Positions 43,800 to 54,130 of a stretch of DNA of 64,000 nucleotides are shown one piece after another. The translations under genes were made by a program, and so were the position numbers. The notes beneath the pieces are model-generated. The model had not been told where the DNA came from. It was given only the letters and a program-made list of their open reading frames with translations, and searched no databases. Each line of letters opens with the position of its first letter. Position 1 is the stretch's first letter. The stretch covers positions 248,001 through 312,000 of the forward strand of contig NZ_JAFKON010000004.1 of NCBI RefSeq assembly GCF_022803015.1, read 5' to 3'. This stretch comes from Arthrobacter humicola. Lineage in GTDB: Bacteria; Actinomycetota; Actinomycetes; Actinomycetales; Micrococcaceae.

Positions 43800-44316
43800 C
43801 GTGCTCGTAAAGTCCCATGCTAGCCACAGGAAACGTGGCCCTGTAATCCCTCAGGACCGTTTCGGCCTCGTCGAGGCTTTCCGGGGCGACATCGTGGGCC
43901 ACGGTGACGTGCGGGTGGTAGCCGAACGGCAGTTCCCGCTCCAGCGGGCCGGACTGCAGCTGGCGGTGCAGGTTAACGCAGTCCCCGAAGCCGTCCTCTA
44001 CGTTCAGGAAGACCACCGGGGACACCGGCCGGAAAGACCCGGTCCCTGCGATGGTCACAGTGAAAGGCTCCTGCCGTCGTGCCACGTCCCGGACATGGCG
44101 TTGGGTCGCGGCCCAGTCCTTGGTCATGGTGGTGGTGACCAGCGTGATGTGGGCCGGGACGACGGCGGCCATGGGATCCCCGAAGGATGCCCGCCAGCGC
44201 TGGAGCTCCTCGGCGATGTCCGCCGGGAACCTCAGGATCACACCGATGCTGATGCCTTCGCTGCGCTGTCCGTTCGACGTGGCGGCTTTCGCGGTGACTT
44301 TGCTGACGGAGGACAT
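43705..44316 (-). CDS. 2'-5' RNA ligase-like (2H phosphoesterase superfamily) protein
   Basis: This 203-residue protein has the two HxT/S-type motifs of 2H phosphoesterases: PAHITLVTTTMT (residue about 56) and YHPHVTVAHDVAP (about 133). These would form the active site that ligates or hydrolyses 2',5'-phosphodiester or cyclic phosphate bonds. The precise RNA or nucleotide substrate is unknown. The ATG at 44316 lies four bases after the trpS stop (GGAGG just upstream is within trpS), so it is probably in the trpS operon. The last 32 codons overlap the BrkB gene in another frame. Confidence 0.85.
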   Translation of the reverse strand: MSSVSKVTAKAATSNGQRSEGISIGVILRFPADIAEELQRWRASFGDPMAAVVPAHITLVTTTMTKDWAATQRHVRDVARRQEPFTVTIAGTGSFRPVSPVVFLNVEDGFGDCVNLHRQLQSGPLERELPFGYHPHVTVAHDVAPESLDEAETVLRDYRATFPVASMGLYEHDDNGIWQLREELDFGTKPDHDRGPDGTAGAR

Positions 44317-44320
44317 TGAC

Positions 44321-46287
<1,967 letters not shown>

Positions 46288-46294
46288 CCGATCC

Positions 46295-46300
46295 ACTCTA
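46295..46300 (-). promoter_or_regulatory. xthA: -10 element, leaderless start of xthA
   Basis: TAGAGT is followed by seven bases and the GTG at 46287. The first three bases of the hexamer are the TAG stop codon of the upstream membrane-protein gene. Confidence 0.45.
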
Positions 46301-46867
46301 GTCGATGATGGTTCCGCTGACGGGAGCGTCATCGCCGCCCGAGGATTTGATCATGTCCCGCGCGTTGGTGGCGGTGATCTCGATGGTCTCCAGGGCGCGG
46401 CTGATCGTGTCGCGGTCCGCCGCCTCGCCCTTCGCCCGCTCCTGCTCGACCACCCGGACCTGGACCTGGACAATCTTGAAGGAGTGGTCCAGCTTCATGT
46501 CGCGGACGCTGTCCGCTGCGCGGCTTTCGCTCACCACGCGGGTGCCGCCGTGGTCCGCGCTGCCCGCCGCCGGGGGCCGCCCGGCTGCGGCGTTGAACGC
46601 GTTCTGGGCCTCGTTCAGCCTGGCCCCGGCCTTCTTGGCGGCTTTCTGGATGCTGAACACGACGAAGGAGGCCAGCGCCAGCCAGAAGCCGGCGATGATC
46701 GCCACGATCCAGCCCACGACGTCGTTCTGGTTGGCCGCGAAGATCACGGCCACCACGAACGCGATGATGAAGACCAGCAGCCCCGGCCCGCTGATGCGGA
46801 ACATGGAAAACCGGCCGCGGGCCGTGGTGTCGTTGGACGTGGACGAGGAGCTACCCAGAGATTGCAT
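46298..46867 (-). CDS. small membrane protein of unknown function
   Basis: A 189-residue protein with two closely spaced hydrophobic segments (about residues 28-45 and 52-71), a basic Lys/Ala-rich stretch after them, a central Gly/Ala-rich linker, and a long C-terminal hydrophilic helix-rich part. The last reads SFKIVQVQVRVVEQERAKGE, a likely coiled coil, and ends VSGTIID. I do not recognise the family. The frame stays open to 47209, but the ATG at 46867 fits the start of the charged N-terminus and is six bases after a GATAAT element. It ends ten bases before xthA begins. Confidence 0.7.
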   Translation of the reverse strand: MQSLGSSSSTSNDTTARGRFSMFRISGPGLLVFIIAFVVAVIFAANQNDVVGWIVAIIAGFWLALASFVVFSIQKAAKKAGARLNEAQNAFNAAAGRPPAAGSADHGGTRVVSESRAADSVRDMKLDHSFKIVQVQVRVVEQERAKGEAADRDTISRALETIEITATNARDMIKSSGGDDAPVSGTIID

Positions 46868-46873
46868 GAGCCC

Positions 46874-46879
46874 ATTATC
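46874..46879 (-). promoter_or_regulatory. -10 element before the small membrane-protein gene
   Basis: GATAAT, six bases, then the ATG at 46867. It is close to TATAAT and suggests a leaderless start. Confidence 0.4.
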
Positions 46880-46942
46880 GCAAACGGGGCCGGCCGCCCG
46901 TTGCGCTTCCACCCCGGGCGAACGCCGCCCCGGCGCCCGGCC

Positions 46943-46974
46943 TAGGTCAGGACCAGCGTTTAGGTCAGGACCAG
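46943..46974 (-). repeat. duplicated 3' end of the VOC gene
   Basis: TAGGTCAGGACCAG occurs at 46943-46956 and again at 46961-46974, with an 18-base period. The second copy contains the last codons and part of the stop of the VOC gene; the first lies just beyond the stop. Confidence 0.8.
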
Positions 46975-47316
46975 GCAGAACGGGTGGCCGCTGGGGTCCG
47001 TGTAGACCCGGAAGGTTTCCGTCCCGGCGCCGAGGCTGGTGGCGCCGAGCCGGAGCACCTCGGCTTCGGCGGCGTCGAGGTCCCCGACGAGCACGTCCAC
47101 GTGCATCTGCTGCGGGTGCTCGGCGTCGGGCCACTGCGGGCGGACCAGCCGTTCCACCCGCTGGAAGGCGACGGCGGGACGGTCGGCGGCGTCGCCGATC
47201 GAAATCCATTCCTCGTCCTCCTGCACCCGGATCATCCCCAGCAGCTCCTGGTAAAAACCGGCGAGCTTGTCCGGGTCCTCACAGTCGATGACGAGGGCCT
47301 GCCATTTTCCGATCAT
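46960..47316 (-). CDS. VOC family protein (glyoxalase-like)
   Basis: This 118-residue protein folds as one VOC (glyoxalase/bleomycin-resistance) unit. The ALVIDCEDPDKLAGFYQELLGM start, HPQQMHVDVLVGDLDAAEAEV, and FRVYTDPSGHPFCLVL are standard for the actinobacterial VOC group. The metal or substrate His/Glu positions are not fully conserved, so an enzymatic role is uncertain; some such proteins bind small toxins. AAGGAG lies six bases before the ATG. It lies between the membrane-protein gene and an ABC exporter. A short duplication follows its stop. Confidence 0.85.
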   Translation of the reverse strand: MIGKWQALVIDCEDPDKLAGFYQELLGMIRVQEDEEWISIGDAADRPAVAFQRVERLVRPQWPDAEHPQQMHVDVLVGDLDAAEAEVLRLGATSLGAGTETFRVYTDPSGHPFCLVLT

Positions 47317-47340
47317 GGGTTCTCCTTTTTGGAAGGACGG

Positions 47341-48189
47341 CTACTTGAGGAAAAGTTTGCGCAGGCGGCTCGTGGTGAGCAGGACGCCGAGGGCAATCAT
47401 GACGAGGTAGTAACCGATGTGAACGGCGGTGGCCGGCGTAAACACCCCCACGCTGATCTGGCGCAGCAGTTCCACGCCGTGCCACAGCGGCATGGCCTGG
47501 ATCAGCCACTGGATGGACTGCGGGTAGACGCTGAGCGGGTAGAACGTGGCACTGAAGAGGAACATGGGCAGCATGACGAAGTTGATCCAGTCCATTTGCT
47601 GGAATGTCTTCATGTAGCTCGTGATCCCCATGCCGAAGCTCGCGAAGCCGAAGGCGATCAGCACCGAGGCCGGGATCATCAGGATGGCCCACGGCGTGGT
47701 GATGAGGCCCATCAGCCCCATGACGGCCGTGAAGCCGGTCGCGTACATGGCCCCGCGCAGCAGGGCGAGGAAGATTTCGCCCATGGCGACATCCAGCGGC
47801 CCCAGCGACGTGTAGAGCATGCCCTGGTACAGCTTGGCGAAGTTCATCTTGAAGAAGACGTTCCACGTGGAGTCGTAGACGGCGCCGTTCATGGCGGACA
47901 CGGCCAGCAGTGCCGGCGCGATGTACGCGGCGTAGCTGATTTCCTGCCCGCCCGGGCCCTGGACCGACCCGACAATGGCGCCCAGGCCCACTCCCATGGA
48001 GATCAGGTACAGCACGGGTTCGAAGAACCCGGAGACCATGACCATCCAGTTGCTGCTCTTGGTGGCCATGAGCCCGCGGGCGACGACGGCGCGGACGTTG
48101 CGGGAGTAGATGGGCCCGAAGCGGCGGCGGCGCGCGGCTTCGGTGACGCTGTGGTCCCCTGTGTTGAAACTTCCGGTCAGGACGCTCAT
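47341..48189 (-). CDS. ABC-2 type exporter permease (second)
   Basis: This 282-residue ABC-2 permease has six hydrophobic segments after a cytoplasmic N-terminus of about 40 residues. Typical wording is FFEPVLYLISMGVGLGAIVG and MPMFLFSATFYPLSVYPQSIQWLIQAMPLWHGVEL, as in NodJ/DrrB-type permeases. It partners the other permease at 48186-49082 and the ATPase at 49075-50052. The ATG at 48189 overlaps the upstream stop as ATGA. Likely drug or polysaccharide/lipid export; the cargo is not evident. Confidence 0.92.
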   Translation of the reverse strand: MSVLTGSFNTGDHSVTEAARRRRFGPIYSRNVRAVVARGLMATKSSNWMVMVSGFFEPVLYLISMGVGLGAIVGSVQGPGGQEISYAAYIAPALLAVSAMNGAVYDSTWNVFFKMNFAKLYQGMLYTSLGPLDVAMGEIFLALLRGAMYATGFTAVMGLMGLITTPWAILMIPASVLIAFGFASFGMGITSYMKTFQQMDWINFVMLPMFLFSATFYPLSVYPQSIQWLIQAMPLWHGVELLRQISVGVFTPATAVHIGYYLVMIALGVLLTTSRLRKLFLK

Positions 48190-49082
48190 GAGGCCATCCT
48201 TTTAGCGAACTGGCGTTTGGTCAGGATCCAGCCGGCAGCCGCCAGGCCCAGCAGGAAGAGGACATGGACGACGGTGAGCCACGGCTCTTCCTCGTACCCG
48301 TAGCTGACCACGCGGCCAAGCTCGGTTCCGTGCCAGATCGGTGAGATCCAGCCGATCCAGCGGACTGCAAGCGGGAGCGTGTCCAGCGGGAAGAACGTGC
48401 CGGAGAACAGGAACAACGGCATGACGATGAACCGCATGACCATGGCGAACTGGCCCTTGTCGTGCTGGATGGTGGCCGCGTAGGCCATGAGCGGCAGGCC
48501 GAAGGACAGGCCGGCGAGGGTGGCGATGAGGATCGACACCCAGCCCCAGGCGCCGGGCGAGGCGCCGAAAAGCGCGACGACGGCGAAGTAGATGGCCGAC
48601 TGCAGCAGGAAGCGCACCGTCACGGCGATGATCTGGCCGCCGGCGATCTGCTCGGGAGTCAGCGGTGAGGCGTGCGGGCCGTAGTAGACGCGCCGCCACT
48701 TGAAGCCGTCCATGACGGGGAAGGTGAACTCGTTGGCGGCCGTCATGACGGCGGCCGAGATCAGCAGGGCGGGCGCGATGAACGTCAGGTAGCTGACCCC
48801 GCCGAAGACGCCGGCGCCGTTGGACTCGACCAGGGTGGCCAGGCCAACGCCCATCGCGAACAGGTAGGCCACCGGCTGTCCTACGCCGTACATCACGATG
48901 GTCCAGCCGTAGCCCTTCATGACCCGCAGGACCTGTTCGGCGTAGTAGAACGCGCCCCAGCGGCGGGCACGGGCGGCCGAGACTTCCGGCGAGTGCGCGC
49001 GCAGGGCCGTCCCCGCCGCCGCGGCGCCCGCCGTCGTGCCCGCTGCCTGAATTGGCTTAGCCAGCTGCTCTTTCTTAGTCAA
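48186..49082 (-). CDS. ABC-2 type exporter permease (first)
   Basis: This 298-residue ABC-2 permease has about six hydrophobic segments after an Ala-rich N-terminus of 45 residues. It carries the conserved stretch MPLFLFSGTFFPLDTLPLAVRWIGWISPIWHGTELGR found in NodJ/DrrB proteins. The TTG start at 49082 has AGGAG five bases upstream and overlaps the ATPase stop by 8 bases. With the second permease it would form a heterodimeric channel, unlike simple DrrAB systems that have one permease gene. Confidence 0.9.
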   Translation of the reverse strand: MTKKEQLAKPIQAAGTTAGAAAAGTALRAHSPEVSAARARRWGAFYYAEQVLRVMKGYGWTIVMYGVGQPVAYLFAMGVGLATLVESNGAGVFGGVSYLTFIAPALLISAAVMTAANEFTFPVMDGFKWRRVYYGPHASPLTPEQIAGGQIIAVTVRFLLQSAIYFAVVALFGASPGAWGWVSILIATLAGLSFGLPLMAYAATIQHDKGQFAMVMRFIVMPLFLFSGTFFPLDTLPLAVRWIGWISPIWHGTELGRVVSYGYEEEPWLTVVHVLFLLGLAAAGWILTKRQFAKRMAS

Positions 49083-50052
49083 CGAGGCTCCTGCCGGTCA
49101 GGCGCAGGAAGACGTCTTCGAGTGAGGAGCGGCGGACCAGTGAGGTGACCGGACGCAGGCCGCGGGCGGTGACCTGCTCCAGGGCGGCCTCGCCGTCGTG
49201 GGCGTAGATAAGCACCCGGTCCGGCAGGGTTTCCACCCGTTCGCCGATGCCGCCGAGCTCCGCGCCGACGCTCGCGTTGCGCTCCGAGCCGAAGCGCAGC
49301 TCCAGGACCTCGCGGGTGGAGTATTCGCGGATCAGGCTGGCCGGCGATCCCTCGGCCATGATCCTGCCCTTGTCCACCACAATCAGCCGGTCGCACAGCT
49401 GCTCGGCCTCGTCCATGTAGTGCGTGGTGAGGATCAGGGTGACGCCCTGTTCCTTGAGCCGGAACAGCCGGTCCCAGAGGATGTGCCGGGCCTGCGGGTC
49501 AAGGCCGGTCGTCGGCTCGTCCAGCAGCAGGATCCGGGGCTCGTTGATGAGCGAACGGGCGATTGTCAGGCGCCGCTTCATGCCGCCGGAGAGGGCATCG
49601 ACCTTGGAGTTGGCCTTGTCGGTGAGCTGGGCGAATTCCAGCAGCTCGTCGGCCTTGGGCTTGAGGTAGCTCATGGGCAGGCCGAAATAGCGGCCGTAGA
49701 CCAGCAGGTTGTCCCGGACTTTCAGTTCCTCGTCCAGGTTGTCCTGCTGCGGCACGACGCCGAGGTGGGCGCGGACCTCCGGCCCGTGCTGTTCGGGGTC
49801 CAGGCCCATGATGTTCAAGCTGCCGGAGGTGCGCTGCGAGACCCCGCCGATCATCTTCATCGTGGTGGACTTGCCGGCGCCGTTGGGGCCCAGCAGGCCG
49901 AACGCTTCCCCTGCGGGAACGCGGAAGGAGATGCCGTCGACGGCGGTGACGTCGCCGTAACGTTTGGTCAGGTTCTCGGCGGTGATGACGTATGGGAGAG
50001 CGGCGTCGGAGGGGCTGCTCGCGCGTGATTCTTTAGAGGCAAGTTCGGACAC
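49075..50052 (-). CDS. ABC-2 type exporter ATP-binding protein (DrrA-like)
   Basis: This 325-residue ATPase of the daunorubicin-resistance (DrrA/NodI) group drives the two adjacent permeases. Motifs are Walker A LLGPNGAGKSTTMK, signature DALSGGMKRRLTIARSL, Walker B ILLLDEPTTGLDPQ and the switch in TTHYMDEAEQL. A C-terminal domain (about residue 230 on) is typical. The frame opens at 50079, but the GTG at 50052 lies seven bases after a TACCGT -10, indicating a leaderless mRNA. It heads the three-gene exporter operon, followed by the VOC gene. Confidence 0.93.
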   Translation of the reverse strand: MSELASKESRASSPSDAALPYVITAENLTKRYGDVTAVDGISFRVPAGEAFGLLGPNGAGKSTTMKMIGGVSQRTSGSLNIMGLDPEQHGPEVRAHLGVVPQQDNLDEELKVRDNLLVYGRYFGLPMSYLKPKADELLEFAQLTDKANSKVDALSGGMKRRLTIARSLINEPRILLLDEPTTGLDPQARHILWDRLFRLKEQGVTLILTTHYMDEAEQLCDRLIVVDKGRIMAEGSPASLIREYSTREVLELRFGSERNASVGAELGGIGERVETLPDRVLIYAHDGEAALEQVTARGLRPVTSLVRRSSLEDVFLRLTGRSLVD

Positions 50053-50059
50053 CCGCACT

Positions 50060-50065
50060 ACGGTA
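50060..50065 (-). promoter_or_regulatory. -10 element, leaderless start of the exporter operon
   Basis: TACCGT is followed by seven bases and the GTG at 50052. A second in-frame GTG six bases earlier is too close to the -10 to be used. Confidence 0.45.
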
Positions 50066-50156
50066 GTGGATCCCCGCAAACTATGAAAGAGTCTTTTCGT
50101 AAAAACTCCTGACGTATCCGTTCCGTTATGCCGGCCGGCGGTAGAACGTGCGGAAT

Positions 50157-50201
50157 CCTGCGGTGGTTGGGCCCGCCGAAAGCCGGCCCAACCACCGCGG
50201 G
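50157..50201 (-). terminator. hairpin after folD
   Basis: A 17-bp stem with one G-T pair (50157-50173 with 50185-50201) and an 11-base loop lies four bases after the folD stop. No T run follows, so strength is uncertain. Confidence 0.65.
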
Positions 50202-50205
50202 AGCC

Positions 50206-51156
50206 TTAGGCGGGCCCCGGGCGGCGTTCCTCTGCCCAGCGGTTTTTCTCTGCCCATTGGCGTTCCGCGGTTTCCACCACGTTGGCGAGCAGCATGGCGC
50301 GGGTCATGGGCCCCACTCCCCCGGGGTTCGGCGAGAGCCAGGCGGCGACGTCGGCCGCAGCGGGGTCCACGTCTCCGGTGACCACTGCCTTGCCGCTGCC
50401 GTCATCGACCCGGCTGACACCGACGTCGAGCACGATCGCCCCGGGCTTGAGGTCCCCGGCCTTGATCATGTGCGGCTGCCCGGCGGCGGCAATTACGACG
50501 TCGGCCTGCCGCAGTTCTGCCGGCAGGTCCACCGTTCCGGTGTGCGCCAGGATGACCGTGGCATTGACGTCCTTGCGGGTCAGCAGCAGACCCACGGGAC
50601 GGCCGATGGTGACGCCGCGGCCCACCACGAGGACGCGTTTGCCGTTCAGGTCGATCCCATGCCGGGTCAGCAGCTCCACGCAGCCCTTGGGCGTGCACGG
50701 CAGCGGGGATTTCATGGGTCCGCTGACGTTGGCCACGAGCCGGCCCAGGTTCATCGGGTGCAGGCCGTCGGCGTCCTTCTCGGGATCCATGGCCTCCAGG
50801 ATGACGTCCTGGTCGATGTGTTTGGGCAGGGGCAGCTGCACGATGTAGCCGGTGCATTCCGGGTTCTCGTTGAGCTCGCGGACCACGGCCAGGAGTTCGT
50901 CCTGGCTGGTCTCTTCCGGCAGGTCGCGGCGGATGGAGGTAATGCCCACCTCGGCGCAGTCCTTGTGTTTGCCGCCGACGTACCAGGTGCTGCCGGGATC
51001 GGAGCCCACCAGGATGGTGCCCAGCCCGGGCGTGATGCCCTGGGCCTTGAGCACGGCCACGCGCTCGGTCAGCTCGGCCTTGATGGCGGCGGCGGTAGCC
51101 TTGCCGTCAAGGATCCGTGCAGTTTCAGCCGTTTCTGCGGTGTGCGAAGAAGTCAT
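50206..51156 (-). CDS. folD: methylenetetrahydrofolate dehydrogenase/cyclohydrolase
   Basis: FolD interconverts 5,10-methylene-, methenyl- and 10-formyl-tetrahydrofolate using NADP. The 316-residue protein has the active-site Y59-xxx-K63 pair ([16 protein letters not shown]) and the QLPLPKHID motif. It also has [26 protein letters not shown] for NADP binding and [15 protein letters not shown] at the end. The C-terminal AEERRPGPA tail is extra. It follows glyA by three bases, so serine-derived methylene-THF is handed straight to FolD. Length is slightly longer than the usual 280-300 because of an N-terminal extension. Confidence 0.96.
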   Translation of the reverse strand: MTSSHTAETAETARILDGKATAAAIKAELTERVAVLKAQGITPGLGTILVGSDPGSTWYVGGKHKDCAEVGITSIRRDLPEETSQDELLAVVRELNENPECTGYIVQLPLPKHIDQDVILEAMDPEKDADGLHPMNLGRLVANVSGPMKSPLPCTPKGCVELLTRHGIDLNGKRVLVVGRGVTIGRPVGLLLTRKDVNATVILAHTGTVDLPAELRQADVVIAAAGQPHMIKAGDLKPGAIVLDVGVSRVDDGSGKAVVTGDVDPAAADVAAWLSPNPGGVGPMTRAMLLANVVETAERQWAEKNRWAEERRPGPA

Positions 51157-51159
51157 GGC

Positions 51160-52458
51160 CTACCACTGCTCGTGCTGCGGGTACAGCGGGAAATCGGCGG
51201 CGAGCTTGTCCACGCGGGCCTGCAGGGGTTCGATCTCCGTGGCAGCTCCGGACTTCAGCGCCGTGGCGATGATGTCCGCCACCTCGGTGAATTCCTCGGC
51301 GCCGAAGCCGCGGGTGGCCAGGGCCGGTGTGCCGATGCGCAGGCCGGAGGTGACCATCGGCGGGCGGGGGTCGAACGGCACGGCGTTGCGGTTGACGGTG
51401 ATGCCGATCGAGTGCAGGAGGTCCTCGGCCTGCTGGCCGTCCAGCTGGGAGTTGCGCAGGTCCACCAGGACCAGGTGCACGTCGGTGCCGCCGGTCAGGA
51501 CCGAGACGCCCGCACCGGCGACGTCGGCCTGGCCGAGGCGCTCGGCGATGATCTTGGCGCCTTCGAGCACACGTTCCTGGCGCTCCTTGAATTCCTCGGT
51601 GCCGGCGATCTTGAAGGCCACGGCCTTCGCCGCGATCACGTGCATGAGCGGGCCGCCCTGCTGGCCGGGGAACACGGCGGAGTTAAGCTTCTTGGCCCAC
51701 TCCTGCTTGGCCAGGATCACGCCGGAGCGGGGACCGGACAGCGTCTTGTGCACGGTGGAGGTCACGACGTCGGAGTACGGGACCGGGCTCGGGTGCAGTC
51801 CGGCGGCGACCAGGCCGGCGAAGTGCGCCATGTCGGTCCAGAGCAGGGCACCGACCTCGTCGGCGATCGAACGGAAGGCCGCGAAATCGAGGTGCCGCGG
51901 GTAGGCGGACCAGCCGGCGATGATCACCTGGGGCTTTTCGGCGATGGCCTGCTCGCGCAGCTTGTCCATGTCGATCCGGAAGTCATCTTCCTCGACCTGG
52001 TAGGCGGCGACGTTGTAGAGCTTCCCGGAGAAGTTCAGCTTCATGCCGTGGGTGAGGTGCCCGCCGTGGGCCAGGGACAGGCCCAGGATCTTATCGCCCG
52101 GGGTGATCATGGCGGCGAGCGCGGCGGCGTTGGCCTGCGCACCGGAGTGCGGCTGCACGTTGGCGTATTCGGCGCCGAACAGGTCCTTGACGCGGTCGAT
52201 CGCGAGCTGCTCGGCGACGTCGACGTATTCACACCCGCCGTAGTAGCGGCGACCCGGGTAGCCCTCGGCGTACTTGTTGGTCAGGACGGAGCCCTGGGCT
52301 TCCATCACGGCGCGCGGGGCGAAGTTCTCGGAAGCGATCATTTCCAGGGTGCCGCGCTGGCGGCCAAGTTCCTGGGCCAGGACGGCGGCGATTTCAGGGT
52401 CGAGTTCGGCCAGCGGCTGGTTGCTCACGGCGGCTGAGGTGGCGGTGGTAGTAGTCAC
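51160..52458 (-). CDS. glyA: serine hydroxymethyltransferase
   Basis: SHMT converts serine and tetrahydrofolate to glycine and 5,10-methylene-THF with pyridoxal phosphate. The 432-residue protein has the PLP lysine K238 ([16 protein letters not shown]). Other landmarks are [36 protein letters not shown] and [13 protein letters not shown]. The GTG start at 52458 has AGGAG six bases upstream. The first 15 residues are a Thr/Ala-rich tail. It is first in glyA-folD and divergent from purU. No glycine or tetrahydrofolate riboswitch could be recognised before it. Confidence 0.97.
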   Translation of the reverse strand: MTTTTATSAAVSNQPLAELDPEIAAVLAQELGRQRGTLEMIASENFAPRAVMEAQGSVLTNKYAEGYPGRRYYGGCEYVDVAEQLAIDRVKDLFGAEYANVQPHSGAQANAAALAAMITPGDKILGLSLAHGGHLTHGMKLNFSGKLYNVAAYQVEEDDFRIDMDKLREQAIAEKPQVIIAGWSAYPRHLDFAAFRSIADEVGALLWTDMAHFAGLVAAGLHPSPVPYSDVVTSTVHKTLSGPRSGVILAKQEWAKKLNSAVFPGQQGGPLMHVIAAKAVAFKIAGTEEFKERQERVLEGAKIIAERLGQADVAGAGVSVLTGGTDVHLVLVDLRNSQLDGQQAEDLLHSIGITVNRNAVPFDPRPPMVTSGLRIGTPALATRGFGAEEFTEVADIIATALKSGAATEIEPLQARVDKLAADFPLYPQHEQW

Positions 52459-52771
52459 GAGGAACTCCTGGTTGGCAACGGGTACGGCTATTGGTCAGGC
52501 TACCGGCTGGCCCGTTGCGCCGCCCCTTGATTACGGGCCCCTTAACAGCGGGCCGCGACAGCGGCGGCCGGCACCCCGTGCGGGCACCAGCAACGGTGCG
52601 GCAGCGGTGATGCTGCCGACCGGTAAGACATGACCCTCGGCCCAGGCGTACGATCCGTGGTCTTCGTGAGTGCCGCTCCCTGATGGTTAGCCATCCAACG
52701 CCAGTTGCGACGGGTTAACACTACCAAAACCCTTTCAAAACTGCCCTTGAAGCGCAGGTAGGCTGTTCCTC
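52459..52771. other. 313-base divergent promoter region between glyA and purU
   Basis: It holds GC-rich sequence with short palindromes (for example GGCCGCGACAGCGGCGGCC-like repeats near 52540-52565) and the purU -10. No gene, riboswitch or clear glyA promoter was recognised. Confidence 0.45.
52759..52764 (+). promoter_or_regulatory. purU: -10 element, leaderless start of purU
   Basis: TAGGCT is followed by seven bases and the GTG at 52772. No Shine-Dalgarno sequence or strong -35 is present. Confidence 0.5.
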
Positions 52772-53632
52772 GTGACTGATGAGAACCTGACTGCCTCCTA
52801 CATCCTGACTCTTTCCTGCCCTGACCGGCCTGGCATCGTGCACGCCGTCGCCGGGGCCCTCCTGGTGGCGGGCTGCAATATTACAGATTCCCAGCAGTAC
52901 GGCAGCCAGGGAACGGGCACCTTCTTCATGCGGGTGGAGGCGACGACGGCGGCGGCCCAGGCGGAGCTGCAGGCGGCGCTGGAACCCGTGGCGCAGGCCT
53001 TCGGGATGCAGTGGAGCCTCAACCCGGCCGGCCGGAAGGTCCGCACCCTGCTGATGGCCAGCACGTCCGCCCACTGCCTGAACGACCTGCTGTTCCTGCA
53101 GCGCTCCGGAACCCTGCCGATCGACATTCCGGCCATCGTGTCCAACCACCGCGACCTCGAGGGTTTGGCGGAGTTCTACGGCATCCCGTTCCACCACATC
53201 CCGGTCACCCCGGACACCAAGGTCCAGGCGGAGGACGCCCTCCGGGTCCTGATGAAGGAACACGACATCGAGCTCACAGTCCTGGCCCGGTACATGCAGA
53301 TCATCTCCGACGAGCTCTGCACCGAACTGACGGGCAAGGCCATCAACATCCACCACTCGTTCCTGCCCTCCTTCAAGGGTGCCAAGCCCTACCACCAGGC
53401 GCATGCCCGCGGCGTGAAGCTCATCGGCGCCACAGCGCACTACGTCACGGCGGCCCTGGATGAGGGGCCCATCATCGAGCAGGAAGTCATCCGGGTGGAC
53501 CACCGGCGCACCGCGGAGCAGTTCGTCCAGATGGGCCGCGACGTGGAGGGCCGGACCCTCGCCCAGGCCGTGCAGTGGCATGCCGAGCACCGCGTCCTGC
53601 TCGACGGCAACCGGACGGTTGTCTTTAACTAG
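52772..53632 (+). CDS. purU: formyltetrahydrofolate deformylase
   Basis: PurU hydrolyses 10-formyl-THF to THF and formate, balancing the one-carbon pool and supplying formate for purine synthesis. The 286-residue protein has an N-terminal ACT domain (LTLSCPDRPGIVHAVAG, residues 12-85) that in E. coli senses methionine and glycine. The C-terminal formyl-transferase-like domain has N192, H194 and D230 as the catalytic set (INIHHSFLPSFKGAKPYHQA and TAHYVTAALDEGPII). The GTG start at 52772 is probably leaderless. It is divergent from glyA-folD, so opposing C1 steps share a promoter region. Confidence 0.96.
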   Translation: MTDENLTASYILTLSCPDRPGIVHAVAGALLVAGCNITDSQQYGSQGTGTFFMRVEATTAAAQAELQAALEPVAQAFGMQWSLNPAGRKVRTLLMASTSAHCLNDLLFLQRSGTLPIDIPAIVSNHRDLEGLAEFYGIPFHHIPVTPDTKVQAEDALRVLMKEHDIELTVLARYMQIISDELCTELTGKAINIHHSFLPSFKGAKPYHQAHARGVKLIGATAHYVTAALDEGPIIEQEVIRVDHRRTAEQFVQMGRDVEGRTLAQAVQWHAEHRVLLDGNRTVVFN

Positions 53633-53653
53633 AAGCAGTCATTAACTGGAGCT

Positions 53654-54097
53654 ATGGAATCCTCCCGCAGGGACCGGCTCGAATCGTTTGTGGCGCTGTT
53701 GAAGAACGAGGGCCGGCACGGCGTGCTGGGCCTGGATTGCGGCCCGGGCGCCGACGGGCTGCACTTTGTGCAGTCCGGCATCCATTTCACCGGTGTCGAC
53801 CAGTCCGAGGAGAACATCCACATCGCCCGATCCCACGGGCTGGAAGCCTCCGTGGCGGGACCGGTTTCCCTGCCGTTCGCCGATGCCGCGTTTGACTCGG
53901 TGTGGGCGGTGGACGCCCTGGCGGGCCTGCCCCCGGAACAGTGGTACGACGTCGTCCGCGAACTCGGGCGGGTGGCCGGACCGGGCGCGCCGATCGCCGT
54001 CGTACTCCCCGCACCCGACCCGCGTACCTCGGGCGACTGGGGCGGCGAGGGCGACTGGGGCGGCGAGGGCTTCACGGTGCTCCGCTCCCCCGCCTGA
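53654..54097 (+). CDS. short class I SAM-dependent methyltransferase-like protein
   Basis: This 147-residue protein has the Rossmann SAM-binding core: motif I (GVLGLDCGPGADGLHFV), motif II (FTGVDQSEENIHIARSHG), an FDSVWAVDALAGLPPEQW post-motif, and ARELGRVAGPGA-type beta5. The substrate-binding C-terminus of most methyltransferases is missing: the chain ends after a duplicated GDWGGE segment (two 18-base DNA copies near 54029-54067). It may be a truncated or minimal methyltransferase; substrate unknown. It follows purU by 21 bases. GGAG lies close to the ATG. Confidence 0.75.
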   Translation: MESSRRDRLESFVALLKNEGRHGVLGLDCGPGADGLHFVQSGIHFTGVDQSEENIHIARSHGLEASVAGPVSLPFADAAFDSVWAVDALAGLPPEQWYDVVRELGRVAGPGAPIAVVLPAPDPRTSGDWGGEGDWGGEGFTVLRSPA

Positions 54098-54118
54098 CGG
54101 GGGGGCGGCGGTGTGTCC

Positions 54119-54124
54119 TAGGCT
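54119..54124 (+). promoter_or_regulatory. -10 element, leaderless start of the carbonic anhydrase-like gene
   Basis: TAGGCT, six bases (GGAGGC), then the ATG at 54131. The same GGAGGC hexamer separates -10 and ATG at ohrR; it is too close to act as a normal ribosome site. Confidence 0.5.
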
Positions 54125-54130
54125 GGAGGC

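Noticed and set aside
50128..52437. 769-codon plus-strand open frame across folD and glyA
   Set aside because: It is the mirror of two well-supported genes on the other strand. Its composition (rich in Gly, His, Val, Gln) is typical of antisense frames in GC-rich DNA, and it has no recognisable domain or ribosome site.
52459..52771. Glycine or tetrahydrofolate riboswitch before glyA or purU
   Set aside because: No conserved core of either class was recognised. The purU mRNA appears leaderless, which would leave no room for one on that side.
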